16,692 bases of DNA from JAADHG01 sp964418645 (GTDB lineage: Bacteria > Bacteroidota > Bacteroidia > Flavobacteriales > Flavobacteriaceae): NCBI GenBank assembly GCA_964418645.1, contig CAYQME010000053.1:1-16692 (forward strand), read 5' to 3'. The notes under the pieces were generated by a model that was not told the origin of the DNA, did no database searches, and worked only from the letters and a program-made list of their open reading frames with translations. The position numbers were made by a program, and so were the translations under genes. Shown here piece after piece: positions 6,126 to 13,250 of the stretch (its first letter is position 1; every line of letters starts with the position of its first letter).

Positions 6126-8360
6126 TTAAAACCAAAATCCAAGATTAAAAAACCATTTGCCACTATTAGCTTCTGGCGACCAAGAGTATTTTACTTCTAT
6201 AGGTCCTAAAAATGTTTCAGTAGAACACCCTATAGCATAACCTGTATAGTCTGGTCTAGTAAACCATTCGCCGTTATCGAATATATTGTCGCCAACATTA
6301 GCAAAATTTGCTGATAAAATTATGTGCTGGTTATGAAAAACCTCATAATCTAAGTCGATATTCCCTTTTACAAAACCACTCCCTGTGATAGACAAATAAT
6401 CATATCCATAAAATGAAATAAAGTTGTTTATAAAATTATTACCATAACCACCTAAAGCAAAATTTAAGGAGTTATTAGAATCTTCTCCAATTTTAAATCC
6501 ACCTTCTGAGCCAATAATTACAGCCACTTTATTAGACATTTTTAGCGCATATCCTATTTTTGCTTTTGCAAAAGAAAATTGTGAGAAATTGTTGTTAAAG
6601 TCAGATGACGACACATACAAATGGAAATCGCCATTAAACAAAAATCCCTCACTTGGTAGATACTTGTTGTCATAAGTATCTAATTTTAATTTTCCAAAAA
6701 GGCTAAAAAAGTCACTTTTTTCAAATGTGGTTTCTTCATCATTAGAATTGGTATTTACAAAGGTTTCAGAAGTAATTTTAAGTCGTTTATGCTCCACACC
6801 AAGCGTTAAGGCAAAATCTTTTCTAAACAGGGTTTGTAAAAATATTTGACTTGTAAAGTCATTTAAAACTACATCTACTTTATTTAATCCCTGAGTAATT
6901 ACTTGGTTTTCATCTAAAATTAATGCTGCACTTATGTTCTTATTGAATGTATTATAATTTGAATTAAAACCTATACTCCAATAAAATCCTTTATCAATAA
7001 AATAGTCAAAGTTATACCGCACATTATCTCCTAGAATAAAATCAAATGAAAGCACATCATTTTTAAAAACCGCACGCTTTTTGGTTACATTTATTAATGC
7101 TGCACTTTTGTATAAATCATCATAATGAAGTCCCAGTTTAATAAAAGTTGTAATCTTACTTTCAACCACTTCTATATATAAATCATACCCTTTATGCTCA
7201 CTCTCTTGAGATAATTTATAGGTAAACTTATCAAAATTATGTGTTGCCACAATATTATTGACACCCGATGTAAAATGCTGATAACTTACTTTTTCTCTCG
7301 ATTTTAATTTAAGTTTTCCTAATACGTAAGCCCGTGTATAGTTTTTGTTACCCTTGATAACTATTCTATTAATTTGAAGGCTATCAGGTGTAGGATTGAT
7401 TTTAATATTTGTTTTTTTAGCTTTCTGTTGTACTACAATATCTTTTAAAGCACTCATATTTCTTCTGGCGGCAATCTCACCATTACTAATTATTTCTTCC
7501 CCTTGATTAAATGAAATAACATTAAAATCATCGATATTAGGTTTGATGTAAACATCTGTTCTCTTAGATTTTGTTTTCATTTCATTAATGGTTCTAAAAT
7601 TGTTGATTTGCAATAAAATCTCTGGGGCAGATGTTAAATCTTTCCTGCCTACTAAACTATCCTGTACATCTACACCAATAATTGTCTCTAAGCCTTTTGC
7701 TTTAAGTTCGTCGATAGGATAATTATTTACTACACCACCATCAATTAGTATTTGATTATCAATAATCACAGGTTTATATAAAGATGGAAATGCTCCACTT
7801 GCAGTTATTGCTTGTGCTAAATTACCTTTGTCTAAAATGACACCTTCTCCTGTTTCTACATTGGTAGCAATACAAAAAAATGGAATTGGTAACTTGCTGA
7901 AATCCGTAATATTAGAAACATGCAACGTTAATTTTGCTAATAAATTATAGTTGTTTTGTCCTGATGATAGTCCTGAAGGTAATTTAATTTTAAATTTTTC
8001 AAACGGTAGAGTAATAGCATATTTTTCAGAATTGTCACGTTCATAAAACGTTTTTGCTGCTCTTGGAAGATTATCGCTAATGATATCATCATAGTTTATT
8101 TTACTAAAAATTGAATCTATTTGCTTACCTGAATATCCCGACGCATATAAAGCCCCAATTATGGCTCCCATACTAGTTCCAGCCACATAATCTACCCTTA
8201 TATTTAAACTATCAATGATTTTTAGCGCCCCAATATGTGCTAAACCCTTTGCTCCACCGCCACTTAATACCAGCCCGATTTTAATATCTTTATTCGGCTG
8301 TTGCTGGGCATTTAACTTACAAACAAAAAACAATAATAAAATTATAATGATTTTGTTCAC
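6126..8360 (-). CDS. Patatin-like phospholipase fused to POTRA and BamA-type beta-barrel
   Basis: A predicted outer-membrane protein combining a patatin lipase with a BamA/TpsB-like barrel, the architecture of PlpD-type (type Vd) proteins. The longest open frame opens with TTG at 8411 inside uvrC, but GTG at 8360, 4 bases after the uvrC stop, gives 744 residues and an immediate signal peptide (residues 1-18, ending CKLNA before QQQPN). Numbered from there: oxyanion loop GGGAKG at 34-39, nucleophile Ser63 in GTSMG, and catalytic Asp207 in DGG. A POTRA-like segment spans about 328-400 (INRIVIKGNKNYTRAYVLGK), and the remainder to 744 alternates as membrane strands, ending WFFNLGFWF with the terminal Phe expected of barrel proteins. 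All catalytic residues are intact. Whether the lipase part is released, as in PlpD, or stays attached is not visible. It likely shares the uvrC transcript. Confidence 0.9.
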   Translation of the reverse strand: MNKIIIILLLFFVCKLNAQQQPNKDIKIGLVLSGGGAKGLAHIGALKIIDSLNIRVDYVAGTSMGAIIGALYASGYSGKQIDSIFSKINYDDIISDNLPRAAKTFYERDNSEKYAITLPFEKFKIKLPSGLSSGQNNYNLLAKLTLHVSNITDFSKLPIPFFCIATNVETGEGVILDKGNLAQAITASGAFPSLYKPVIIDNQILIDGGVVNNYPIDELKAKGLETIIGVDVQDSLVGRKDLTSAPEILLQINNFRTINEMKTKSKRTDVYIKPNIDDFNVISFNQGEEIISNGEIAARRNMSALKDIVVQQKAKKTNIKINPTPDSLQINRIVIKGNKNYTRAYVLGKLKLKSREKVSYQHFTSGVNNIVATHNFDKFTYKLSQESEHKGYDLYIEVVESKITTFIKLGLHYDDLYKSAALINVTKKRAVFKNDVLSFDFILGDNVRYNFDYFIDKGFYWSIGFNSNYNTFNKNISAALILDENQVITQGLNKVDVVLNDFTSQIFLQTLFRKDFALTLGVEHKRLKITSETFVNTNSNDEETTFEKSDFFSLFGKLKLDTYDNKYLPSEGFLFNGDFHLYVSSSDFNNNFSQFSFAKAKIGYALKMSNKVAVIIGSEGGFKIGEDSNNSLNFALGGYGNNFINNFISFYGYDYLSITGSGFVKGNIDLDYEVFHNQHIILSANFANVGDNIFDNGEWFTRPDYTGYAIGCSTETFLGPIEVKYSWSPEANSGKWFFNLGFWF

Positions 8361-8364
8361 TTTG

Positions 8365-10155
8365 CTAGGTATTATAATAATTATAAATTTTTTGAGCTTT
8401 TGAAACTCCAATAACCTTTTCTAATTCGTCAACTTTAGCATAAGAAATCCGTTTGGCAGATTTAAAATGTTTAAGTAACTCTATTATCGTTTTGTTTCCA
8501 ATTCCTGGAATTGTTTCCAATTCAGTATTTAAAGCGCTTTTACTGCGCTTATTCCTGTGATGTTCTATCCCAAAACGATGTGCTTCATTTCGCAATTGTT
8601 GAATTACTTTAAGCGTCTCTCCTTTTTTATTCAAATATAATGGAATTGGATCGTTTGGATAGAATAATTCTTCCAATCGTTTTGCAATTCCAATAATGGC
8701 AATTTTTCCTCTTAGCTTTAGCTTGTCTAAACTTTTTAACGCTGATGATAGTTGCCCTTTTCCTCCATCTATTATTATTAATTGTGGCAAAGATTGGTTC
8801 TCATCTAATAAACGCTTATAACGTCTGTAAACAACCTCAGTCATCGACGCAAAGTCATCAGGCCCTTCTACTGTTTTGATATTAAAATGGCGATATTCTT
8901 TTTTACTAGGCTTACCATTCTTAAAAACCACACATGCAGCTACTGGGTGTGTGCCTTGTATGTTAGAATTATCAAAACACTCAATATGTTTAGGTTCGTC
9001 GGTTAAACGCAAATCAACTTTCATTTGTGCCATAATTCTATTAGCATGTCTGTCTGGATCTGTAATCTTAACCTGTTTTAATTGTTCAAGTCTATAATAT
9101 TTTGCATTACGGATAGATAACTCTAAAATGTGTTTTTTATCTCCTAATTTGGGAACAGTAACTTTTATCTGTTCTCCCAAATCTATTTTAAAAGGCAAAT
9201 AAACTTCTTTAGACATAGAATTGAAACGCTGCCTAATTTCGGTTATTGCTAATACTAACAATTGGGCATCTGTTTCTTGTAATTTTTTCTTTATCTCTAG
9301 TGTATGAGATCTGATAATTGAACCATACGACAATTGCAAAAAATTAATGTAGGCGTAACTTTCGTCGCTTACAATCGAAAACACATCAACATTGCTAATA
9401 TTAGGGTTTACAATAGTAGATTTAGCCTGATAATTTTCTAAAACATCTATCTTTTCTTTTATTTTTTGCGCGTCTTCATATTTCATTTCTGTTGCAAGTG
9501 CTTTCATCTGGTTTTTGAATTGTGAAAGCGAATTTTTAAAATTTCCTTTTAAGATATCTCTTATTGCTCTAATACTCTCAGCATATTCAGCTTCTGTTTC
9601 AAAACCTTCACAAGCGCCTTTACAATTTCCTAAATGATACTCTAGGCATACTTTATATTTTTTAGCTTCAATTTTTTCTGGAGATAAATCATAATTACAC
9701 GTTCGTAAAGCATATAGCCCTCTTATTAAATCCAATAAGGTATGAACTGTTCTAACACTCGTATAAGGACCAAAATATTCCGAACCATCTTTTATTAAAC
9801 GTCTCGTTTGAAATACGCGAGGGAATCGTTCTTTTTTTATACAAATCCAAGGGTACGATTTATCATCCTTAAGCATTACATTATATCTTGGTCTATGCTT
9901 TTTTATAAGGTTGTTTTCCAGCAACAAGGCGTCCGTTTCAGTAACAACTACAATATGTTTTATACTCGTAATTTTTTTTACCAGTACTCTTGTTTTTCCA
10001 TTCTCGTGAGTCTTTGTGAAATAGGAACTTACCCGCTTTTTTAAGTTTTTTGCTTTCCCTACATAAATTATAACATTATTTTCGTCAAAATATTGATACA
10101 CGCCAGGAGCATTGGGGAGTGTTTTTATTTGTATGTCTAATCTGGATTTGCTCAT
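8365..10155 (-). CDS. uvrC: Excinuclease ABC subunit C
   Basis: UvrC makes both incisions around DNA lesions bound by UvrAB in nucleotide excision repair. At 596 residues it has the family's normal length and domain order. The GIY-YIG nuclease starts at APGVYQYF (16-23) and IIYVGKAKNLKKRV (29-42). Cys153, Cys170, Cys178 and Cys182 form the four-cysteine cluster reported to bind iron-sulphur in this family. The UVR motif that contacts UvrB is near 200-240. The RNase H-like 5' nuclease has Asp395 (ECFDNSNIQG), Asp463 (IDGGKGQ) and His533 (EAHRFGIEHHR). The tandem helix-hairpin-helix begins near 548 (TIPGIGNKTIIELLKHF). The ATG at 10155 is the first good start, and a near-perfect -7 element sits only 5 bases upstream. 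The patatin gene follows within 4 bases. No anomaly seen. Confidence 0.97.
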   Translation of the reverse strand: MSKSRLDIQIKTLPNAPGVYQYFDENNVIIYVGKAKNLKKRVSSYFTKTHENGKTRVLVKKITSIKHIVVVTETDALLLENNLIKKHRPRYNVMLKDDKSYPWICIKKERFPRVFQTRRLIKDGSEYFGPYTSVRTVHTLLDLIRGLYALRTCNYDLSPEKIEAKKYKVCLEYHLGNCKGACEGFETEAEYAESIRAIRDILKGNFKNSLSQFKNQMKALATEMKYEDAQKIKEKIDVLENYQAKSTIVNPNISNVDVFSIVSDESYAYINFLQLSYGSIIRSHTLEIKKKLQETDAQLLVLAITEIRQRFNSMSKEVYLPFKIDLGEQIKVTVPKLGDKKHILELSIRNAKYYRLEQLKQVKITDPDRHANRIMAQMKVDLRLTDEPKHIECFDNSNIQGTHPVAACVVFKNGKPSKKEYRHFNIKTVEGPDDFASMTEVVYRRYKRLLDENQSLPQLIIIDGGKGQLSSALKSLDKLKLRGKIAIIGIAKRLEELFYPNDPIPLYLNKKGETLKVIQQLRNEAHRFGIEHHRNKRSKSALNTELETIPGIGNKTIIELLKHFKSAKRISYAKVDELEKVIGVSKAQKIYNYYNT

Positions 10156-10160
10156 CTTAT

Positions 10161-10191
10161 CAAAGGTAGATTAATTCCTACTATTGTAAAA
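10161..10191 (-). promoter_or_regulatory. uvrC promoter, probably giving a very short leader
   Basis: The minus strand has TACCTTTG (complement of 10161-10168), a full match to the Bacteroidota -7 consensus TAnnTTTG. At the 19-base spacing the -33 position (10188-10191) reads TTTT, one base from TTTG. The element ends 5 bases before the uvrC ATG, so transcription would begin within a few bases of the start codon, making the message leaderless or nearly so. Confidence 0.45.
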
Positions 10192-10192
10192 A

Positions 10193-10223
10193 TTCGTTTT
10201 ACATTTTTAGTATATTGCATTTG
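10193..10223 (+). promoter_or_regulatory. Candidate promoter of the rimK operon
   Basis: TTCG at 10193-10196 and TGCATTTG at 10216-10223 are each one base from the Bacteroidota -33 (TTTG) and -7 (TAnnTTTG) elements and have the exact 19-base spacing. Transcription would start near 10227-10230, giving a leader of about 13-16 bases. It is divergent from the uvrC promoter and its -33 box is adjacent to that promoter's -33 position, so the two could influence each other. Confidence 0.35.
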
Positions 10224-10242
10224 CTACATATACTTTTATATT

Positions 10243-11118
10243 ATGAACATTGTTATTCTTTCTAGAAACGAGAACCTATATTCAACAAGGCGACTTATTG
10301 AAGAGGGCGAACAACGAGGTCATGATATGGAAGTAATTGATCCTTTAAAGTGCGATCTAATTATTGAGAAAGAAAAGCCAACTATATATTATAAGGATAA
10401 ATACTTAGATTATGTTGATGCCATTATTCCGAGAATAGGCGCTTCTGTAACCTTTTTTGGTTGTGCTGTTGTGCGTCAGTTTGAAATGATGAATGTATTT
10501 ACTACGGTTGCTTCCGAAGCTATTATTATATCCAGAGATAAGTTGCGTAGTTTTCAGCGTTTATCAAAATCTGGGGTAGGTATGCCAAAAACAGTGTTTA
10601 CAAATTACTCCAGAGATGTTGAAGAAGTTATTGGTCATGTTGGCGGAACACCTGTAATTATAAAACTTCTTGAAGGTACTCAAGGGTTAGGTGTGGTTTT
10701 AGCTGAAACTAAAAATGCAGCAGAATCTGTTCTTGAAGCTTTTAATGGACTACAAGCTAGAGTCATTGTCCAAGAATATATTGAAGAAGCAAATGGTTCT
10801 GATTTAAGAGCATTAATTGTAGATGGTCAGGTTGTTGGAGCCATGAAACGACAAGGCAAAGAAGGTGAGTTTCGCTCTAATTTACATCGTGGCGGTATTG
10901 CTAATTATGTAAAATTGACTGAGCCTGAATTAAAATTAGCAATAAAAGCTGCTCGAGCTTTAAAATTACCTGTTTGTGGTGTTGATATGCTTGAATCTAA
11001 AAGAGGCCCCTTAATTCTAGAGGTGAATTCTACTCCAGGTTTGGAAGGTATTGAAACAGCAACTCAAAAAAATATAGCCAGAGCCATAGTTACATTTATA
11101 GAACGAAATACAAGATAA
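10243..11118 (+). CDS. rimK: RimK-type ATP-grasp ligase (ribosomal protein S6 glutamate ligase)
   Basis: In Escherichia coli RimK adds glutamates to the C-terminus of ribosomal protein S6, and it can also polymerise glutamate. This 291-residue protein aligns along its whole length from memory: MNIVILSRNENLYSTRRL, YVDAIIPRIGASVTFFG, AVVRQFEMMNVF and VIIKLLEGTQGLGVVLAET. ATP-grasp features are the Lys141 region, glycine loop EGTQGLG at 144-150, EFRSNLHRGG at 209-218 and metal ligands Asp248, Glu260 and Asn262 (ILEVNSTPGLEGIE). The high similarity to RimK over LysX or glutathione synthetase makes S6 the likely target, but the Bacteroidota substrate is not proven. It is the first gene of a rightward operon. 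Its stop overlaps the next start as TAATG, so the ligase and the hydrolase are translationally coupled and probably work on the same target. Confidence 0.92.
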   Translation: MNIVILSRNENLYSTRRLIEEGEQRGHDMEVIDPLKCDLIIEKEKPTIYYKDKYLDYVDAIIPRIGASVTFFGCAVVRQFEMMNVFTTVASEAIIISRDKLRSFQRLSKSGVGMPKTVFTNYSRDVEEVIGHVGGTPVIIKLLEGTQGLGVVLAETKNAAESVLEAFNGLQARVIVQEYIEEANGSDLRALIVDGQVVGAMKRQGKEGEFRSNLHRGGIANYVKLTEPELKLAIKAARALKLPVCGVDMLESKRGPLILEVNSTPGLEGIETATQKNIARAIVTFIERNTR

Positions 11119-12089
11119 TGACAAGCCCTAAAAGTGATATTTTACATATACTAGGAGAATCTATTCTTCTTGGAGAAAGTCGAGAAATAAATTTTAATGT
11201 TGCAAAATTACATACAACCACAAGTGTTGAAGTGCCTGTACTAATAGAACGCTCTAAAAAATCTGGCCCTACCGTTTTAATTACCGCTGGTATACATGGC
11301 GATGAAGTAAATGGTGTTGAAATTGTACGACAAATAATAGCTAAAGGTATTAATAAACCTAAAAAAGGAACTATTATTTGTATTCCTATCATTAATATTT
11401 TTGGGTTTCTTCATATGGACAGAGAATTTCCCGATGGGCGTGATTTAAACAGAATGTTTCCTGGCACAAAAACAGGGTCTTTAGCAAGTCGTGTCGCTTA
11501 TAAATTGATGCGAGAAATTGTACCTCAAGTGGATTTAATATTAGATTATCATACAGGTGGAGCGGATCGTTTTAATGCAGCCCAGATTAGAATTGTTAAT
11601 AATGATTCTGCCCTAGATGAATTGGCGAGAATATTTGGAGCTCCTTTTGTTTTATATTCTAAAAATCTAAATAAATCGTTTAGAAATACGTGTCATAAAA
11701 ATGGAATTCCCATGCTGTTATTTGAAGGCGGTAAATCATTCCATTTCAATACTACAATAACAAACACTGGTGTAAATGGAGCCAAACGCGTGCTGCATCA
11801 TTTAGATATGTTGCATACAAAATTTAAGATTTCAAAACCTAAAAAAAAATGTGTTGTTATTTCAGAAAGTAAGTGGATTAGAGCTAAATACTCAGGCATG
11901 TTTAGAGCATCTGTACTAATTAATAAAGCCGTTAATAAAGGTGATATTATTGGACATATTACTGACCCTTTTGGGAAATTTCATCATTTTGTTAAGGCTG
12001 AAAATTCTGGATACATTTTTAATGTTAACCAAGCACCAATAGTTTATAAAGGGGATGCTTTATTTCATATATCGACAAAATTAGCTTGA
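11118..12089 (+). CDS. Succinylglutamate desuccinylase/aspartoacylase-family zinc hydrolase (M14-like)
   Basis: A 323-residue predicted cytoplasmic zinc hydrolase of the AstE/AspA branch of the carboxypeptidase A fold. Zinc ligands are visible as His60-x2-Glu63 (TAGIHGDEVNG) and His145 (LDYHTGG). The substrate-binding motif GRDLNRMFPG is at 107-116, and the likely catalytic Glu203 lies in LLFEGGKS. The C-terminal 75 residues form a biotinyl-like beta segment (MFRASVLINKAVNKGDIIGHI), usual in this subfamily. Its start overlaps the rimK stop by one base. Such hydrolases are often found beside rimK in marine bacteria. It is annotated broadly as a desuccinylase, but no arginine-catabolism (ast) genes are nearby, so removal of glutamate or an acyl group from the RimK product is a better-supported guess than arginine breakdown. 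Family secure, substrate unknown. Confidence 0.88.
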   Translation: MTSPKSDILHILGESILLGESREINFNVAKLHTTTSVEVPVLIERSKKSGPTVLITAGIHGDEVNGVEIVRQIIAKGINKPKKGTIICIPIINIFGFLHMDREFPDGRDLNRMFPGTKTGSLASRVAYKLMREIVPQVDLILDYHTGGADRFNAAQIRIVNNDSALDELARIFGAPFVLYSKNLNKSFRNTCHKNGIPMLLFEGGKSFHFNTTITNTGVNGAKRVLHHLDMLHTKFKISKPKKKCVVISESKWIRAKYSGMFRASVLINKAVNKGDIIGHITDPFGKFHHFVKAENSGYIFNVNQAPIVYKGDALFHISTKLA

Positions 12090-12100
12090 TTTTATAGCTG

Positions 12101-12745
12101 CTACAGATTTGTTTTTTCAGAACTCTTTTCTTTAGGAAAAGCTTTTTTATTAAAGATTAATAGCATTCCAACTCCTGAACTTATTGCCATATCTGCAATA
12201 TTAAAAACTGGCTCGAAAAAGGTAAAATATTTACCTCCCAAAAAAGGCAGCCACTCGGGTAAATAACCCTTCCATATAGGGAAATGTAACATATCTACAA
12301 CTTTACCATGTAACAAGGTGTCATAGCCACCACCTTCAGGTAAAAAAGTAGCAACTTGCCTGAAACTATCATTAAATAAAACACCATAAAAGACAGAATC
12401 TATAATATTGCCAAATGCGCCGGCAAAAATTAGAGATATAGCTACAATAAGTACCCTTGACCCTTTCCTTTTAATTGAATTCATAAGCCAATAACCAATA
12501 CCTACAATTGCTGCAAGTCTAAATACCGTTAAAATTATTTTTGCTGTTCGGTCTGAAATAAAAGATGTAAAATCGCTTAGCTTTGCGCCCCAAGCCATAC
12601 CATCATTTTCAACAAATAAAATCTTAAACCAGCCAAAAACAACAATATTCTCTCCTAAAATAAAATGTGTTTTTATATAAACCTTCGAGATTTGATCTAT
12701 AAGAAGAATTAAAATAATTACAATTGCAGCTCTCTTTAATGACAT
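12101..12745 (-). CDS. lspA: Lipoprotein signal peptidase (signal peptidase II) with Bacteroidota insertion
   Basis: LspA is the inner-membrane aspartyl protease that removes signal peptides from prolipoproteins after lipidation. Membrane segments are seen near 6-24, 68-88, 98-118 and 180-198. Family motifs are LIDQISKVYIK (15-25), VENDGMAWG (45-53), FGNIIDSVFYG with catalytic Asp116 (111-121), HGKVVDM (146-152) and FNIADMAISSG with catalytic Asp185 (181-191). At 214 residues it exceeds the roughly 160 of the E. coli enzyme, mainly because of extra residues between Asp116 and Asp185 (about 124-178: SFRQVATFLPEGGGYDTLL, then PIWKGYLPEWLPFLGG). That is typical of Bacteroidota. It would process lipoproteins such as the M23 peptidase in this window. 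The rimK operon converges on it with only 11 bases between stops. A terminator lies between it and the upstream DksA-family gene. Confidence 0.95.
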   Translation of the reverse strand: MSLKRAAIVIILILLIDQISKVYIKTHFILGENIVVFGWFKILFVENDGMAWGAKLSDFTSFISDRTAKIILTVFRLAAIVGIGYWLMNSIKRKGSRVLIVAISLIFAGAFGNIIDSVFYGVLFNDSFRQVATFLPEGGGYDTLLHGKVVDMLHFPIWKGYLPEWLPFLGGKYFTFFEPVFNIADMAISSGVGMLLIFNKKAFPKEKSSEKTNL

Positions 12746-12799
12746 TTATGCTATTAATTTTGGTAAAAATAGAATTATTTACTTGATTTCATCAAAATG

Positions 12800-12837
12800 A
12801 TAAAAATAAAAACGTCTCAGCAGCTCTGAGACGTTTA
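12800..12837 (-). terminator. Intrinsic terminator downstream of the DksA-family gene
   Basis: A perfect 11-base stem: AAACGTCTCAG (12810-12820) and CTGAGACGTTT (12826-12836) with a 5-base loop. Read leftward, it is followed by a U-rich run (complement of 12801-12810). It lies 26 bases past the DksA-family stop and 55 bases before the lspA start, so lspA depends on read-through or its own promoter. I see no good -33/-7 pair in 12746-12800. Confidence 0.85.
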
Positions 12838-12862
12838 AAATATTATTTAATATCTAGAGTTT

Positions 12863-13246
12863 TTATTTTTGCATGTTTTTAGCCTCTATACTCAACGTCG
12901 CATGAGGCACTAATTCTAAGCGTTTTTTATTGATTAATTTACCTGTAACACGACAAATACCATAGGTTTTATTTTCAATACGAATAAGTGCGTTTGTTAA
13001 ATCGCGAATAAATTTTTCTTGACGAATTGCTAGTTGCGAATTAGACTCTTTACTCATCACTGCGCTTCCTTCATCAAAAGCTTTAAATGTAGGTGACGTA
13101 TCTTCAGTTCCATTATTGTGGTCGTTCATGTACGAACTTTTAATAAGCTCTAAATCGTGTTGCGCTTTTTCAATTTTTTCTAGAATTAGGGTTTTAAATT
13201 CTTCTAAATCTGCATCAGAATATCTGTTTTTTAAATCTTCTGCCAT
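12863..13246 (-). CDS. TraR/DksA-family protein with degenerate zinc finger
   Basis: A 127-residue member of the family whose founder, DksA, binds RNA polymerase through its secondary channel and acts with ppGpp. A coiled-coil-rich N-terminal part (about 13-95) leads into the C-terminal module YGICRVTGKLINKKRLELVP followed by HATLSIEAKN. In canonical DksA this module holds C-x2-C and C-x2-C; here only Cys98 remains, with Thr101, Ser119 and Ala122 at the other three positions. The scaffold around them (YG-C, RL--VP-ATLSI) is fully preserved, so this is a family variant rather than a broken gene, like the cysteine-poor DksA2 of Pseudomonas. The acidic coiled-coil tip of E. coli DksA is not clearly matched (AFDEGSA near 56-62). 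The gene starts 4 bases after ileS, so the two are coupled, and ends before a terminator. Confidence 0.85.
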   Translation of the reverse strand: MAEDLKNRYSDADLEEFKTLILEKIEKAQHDLELIKSSYMNDHNNGTEDTSPTFKAFDEGSAVMSKESNSQLAIRQEKFIRDLTNALIRIENKTYGICRVTGKLINKKRLELVPHATLSIEAKNMQK

Positions 13247-13250
13247 AATC

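Noticed and set aside
8361..8411. TTG start for the patatin-barrel gene inside uvrC
   Set aside because: The added residues belong to sequence constrained by uvrC and push the signal peptide inward; GTG at 8360 fits better.
11096..11392. 98-residue open frame on the minus strand inside the RimK-partner hydrolase gene
   Set aside because: It lies wholly opposite the strongly supported M14-like gene, has no recognisable motif and no leader or promoter; it is a shadow frame. Several similar frames opposite ileS, uvrC and the M23 gene were dropped for the same reason.
11118..12089. Arginine-catabolism AstE (true succinylglutamate desuccinylase)
   Set aside because: No astA, astB, astC or astD homologue is nearby, and coupling to rimK points to a different substrate.
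12082..12104. Bidirectional terminator between the convergent hydrolase and lspA genes
   Set aside because: Only 11 bases separate the stops and the TAGC/GCTA pairs there form stems too short to support a terminator.
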